Assembly: GCA_944800085.1 (NCBI GenBank)
Contig: CALYLO010000003.1
Location: 535,753 to 599,752, forward strand
Length of the DNA stretch: 64,000 nucleotides
Direction: 5' to 3'
DNA from: Paenibacillus melissococcoides
GTDB lineage: Bacteria; Bacillota; Bacilli; Paenibacillales; Paenibacillaceae
Every line of letters starts with the position of its first letter. The first letter of the stretch is position 1. The notes beneath the pieces were generated by a model. It saw only the letters and a list, made by a program, of their open reading frames with translations, made no database searches and had not been told where the DNA came from. The position numbers and the translations under genes are program-made. Positions 62,939 through 64,000 of the stretch are shown here, piece by piece.

Positions 62939-63498
62939 TGAGCGGCAAACGAAGAAACCGCACGCGCTCTAAAGTTGACGACCTGCCTTTGCATATCAAG
63001 GATCAGGTCGACGCGATGCTTCTTGATACACGGTACACCTACTGGGAGATATCAGAGTATCTGGAGGCCCAGGGATTCGAGGTATCCAAGAGTTCCATTG
63101 GTCGCTATGCGCTCCGAGTCGGGAACGCGACGCAGCGGCTTATGGAGGCGCAAGAACAGACAAAGGCGCTAGTCGAGATGATCCGGAAAAATCCGGACGT
63201 CGATTACACCGAAGGCGGCCTACAAATTATGGCCGGAGAGCTGACGAAGAAGATGGCGCAAGCACAGGAAGAATGGGACTACATGCCGCTGGATAAGGCG
63301 GCCCGCGTTATGGTCGCGCTCTCCAGAACAAAGGTCTATAAAGACCGCGTCCGCCAGGACATGCAGAAGAAGATCGAACTAGCATTCCAAGGGATGGAGG
63401 CAGAACTCATGGCAGCCATCAAGGCCGATCCTCAACTTGCCGGAGAACTGAAGGCGGTACTGCAAAAAGCGAAGGAAAAGATGATGGCCGATGATTAA
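62938..63498 (+). CDS. DUF3486 protein, Mu gp27-like (small terminase)
   Basis: 186 residues. RNRTRSKVDDLPLHIKDQVDAMLLD then YTYWEISEYLEAQGFEVSKSSIGRYALR is the DUF3486 pattern: an HTH for packaging-site recognition. A helical C-terminal part follows. It overlaps the terminase gene by 8 bases. Confidence 0.85.
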   Translation: MSGKRRNRTRSKVDDLPLHIKDQVDAMLLDTRYTYWEISEYLEAQGFEVSKSSIGRYALRVGNATQRLMEAQEQTKALVEMIRKNPDVDYTEGGLQIMAGELTKKMAQAQEEWDYMPLDKAARVMVALSRTKVYKDRVRQDMQKKIELAFQGMEAELMAAIKADPQLAGELKAVLQKAKEKMMADD

Positions 63499-64000
63499 CC
63501 TGGACGAGTACCTCCGGCAACTGGAGGATGAGGCAGACAAAGAAGAACTACTCAGTCTGGAGTATCAGAAGCAGCTCTTTGAAAACTACGTCATGCGTAA
63601 TGAGCAGCACCGCGAATACCGGGAAACGTTGCTAAGGGAGTACCAAAGCGGCGCAGAACTGACAGGCCCGGATGGCTTGCGCAAGAAGCTAGGAGCCATT
63701 GACCTGGGGTATTTCGGGCGGGCTTATCTGCCCCACTACTTCGTCAGGGAATCGCCGCAATTTCACGAAGAGCTGGATAGTATATGGACTCAAGGAGTCA
63801 TGAAGGGCCTGAACCCTTTGCCGGATGGGAAGAAGATATCAAGGGCGAAAGGCTGCCGCCGTGCTACAGCCGCCTCACGTGGGCATGCGAAGTCGACAAA
63901 CTTCACCTTTAAGGACACTTTGCACTCGGTGGTATATGAGTACAAACATTACCCGATCATCCTCTCTGATAGTTCCGACCAGGCAGAAGGATTCCTCACG
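63491..64000 (+). CDS. Terminase large subunit, Mu gp28-like (3' part outside window)
   Basis: The first 170 residues are visible, with open frame to the window edge. A charged N-terminal helical arm, then YFGRAYLPHYFVRESPQFHEEL and a deviant Walker A region RGHAKSTNFTF near residue 138, followed by HYPIILSDSSDQAEGFL. It powers DNA packaging. Confidence 0.82.
   Translation, partial: MINLDEYLRQLEDEADKEELLSLEYQKQLFENYVMRNEQHREYRETLLREYQSGAELTGPDGLRKKLGAIDLGYFGRAYLPHYFVRESPQFHEELDSIWTQGVMKGLNPLPDGKKISRAKGCRRATAASRGHAKSTNFTFKDTLHSVVYEYKHYPIILSDSSDQAEGFLT

Noticed and set aside
1-64000. CRISPR array, rRNA or tRNA genes
   Set aside because: I saw no regularly spaced direct repeats and no tRNA-like cloverleaf or rRNA segment. 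A dedicated scan could still find a weak one.

Overview
The window reads as a chromosome segment of a spore-forming Firmicute, most likely a Paenibacillus. The evidence is gene content and order: spoIVA, ypeB, a spoVIF-type gene, prsW, mecA and hbs are present, and the order matches the Bacillus subtilis run from gudB through cmk-rpsA-der-gpsA-spoIVA-hbs-mtrB to the aro/trp/his/tyr supraoperon. Host genes are GC-rich. From about 41 kb the sequence becomes AT-richer and the genes become short and tightly packed.

Host part (1 to about 41 kb). 1-7 kb holds a CPBP protease (cut by the window edge), a metallophosphoesterase, mecA, glutamate dehydrogenase, prsW and ypeB. 7-13.5 kb holds a broken PilZ gene, cmk, plsC, rpsA, a yphA-like gene, der and plsY. 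13.5-20.6 kb holds gpsA, a spoVIF-type gene, two small [2Fe-2S] ferredoxins around a nucleotidyltransferase-like protein, a YphF-like lipoprotein, spoIVA, hbs and mtrB. 21.4-26.9 kb holds both heptaprenyl diphosphate synthase subunits around menG, a UbiA prenyltransferase, ubiX and mqnA (chorismate dehydratase, the entry to the futalosine menaquinone route), then ndk. 27-40 kb holds cheR, aroC-aroB-aroH, trpEDCFBA and hisC-tyrA. The logic is visible. AroB, AroC and AroH work at and just past chorismate. MqnA draws chorismate to menaquinone, whose tail comes from HepS/HepT. TrpE draws it to tryptophan, under control of the mtrB-encoded TRAP protein, whose target array is readable in the trpE leader. 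HisC and TyrA finish phenylalanine/tyrosine synthesis.

Prophage A (about 41.0-51.6 kb). A large serine integrase and a LexA-like repressor point left. Rightward are a Cro-like regulator, a KilA-C antirepressor, many very small ORFs, a candidate recombination pair, an HNH protein, a LexA-type winged helix, a replication protein with a DnaC/DnaI-type loader, and RecU. The module stops after recU.

Prophage B (about 51.6-52.1 kb to beyond 64 kb). This is a Mu-type transposable phage: a leftward repressor with an S24 domain, a Ner-like protein, a DDE transposase (MuA-like), a MuB-like ATPase, GemA/gp16-like, a second helicase loader, an amidase, a Mor-family activator, a holin, gp26- and gp27-like proteins and the start of a gp28-like terminase. 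It follows prophage A's early genes directly, and A's late genes are not seen. The simplest reading is a Mu-like phage that transposed into a serine-integrase prophage. Structured elements worth attention are a three-tier nested hairpin just before the transposase gene, a likely small RNA beside the integrase, the TRAP-controlled trp leader, and repeat families near the presumed left end of the Mu-like element.
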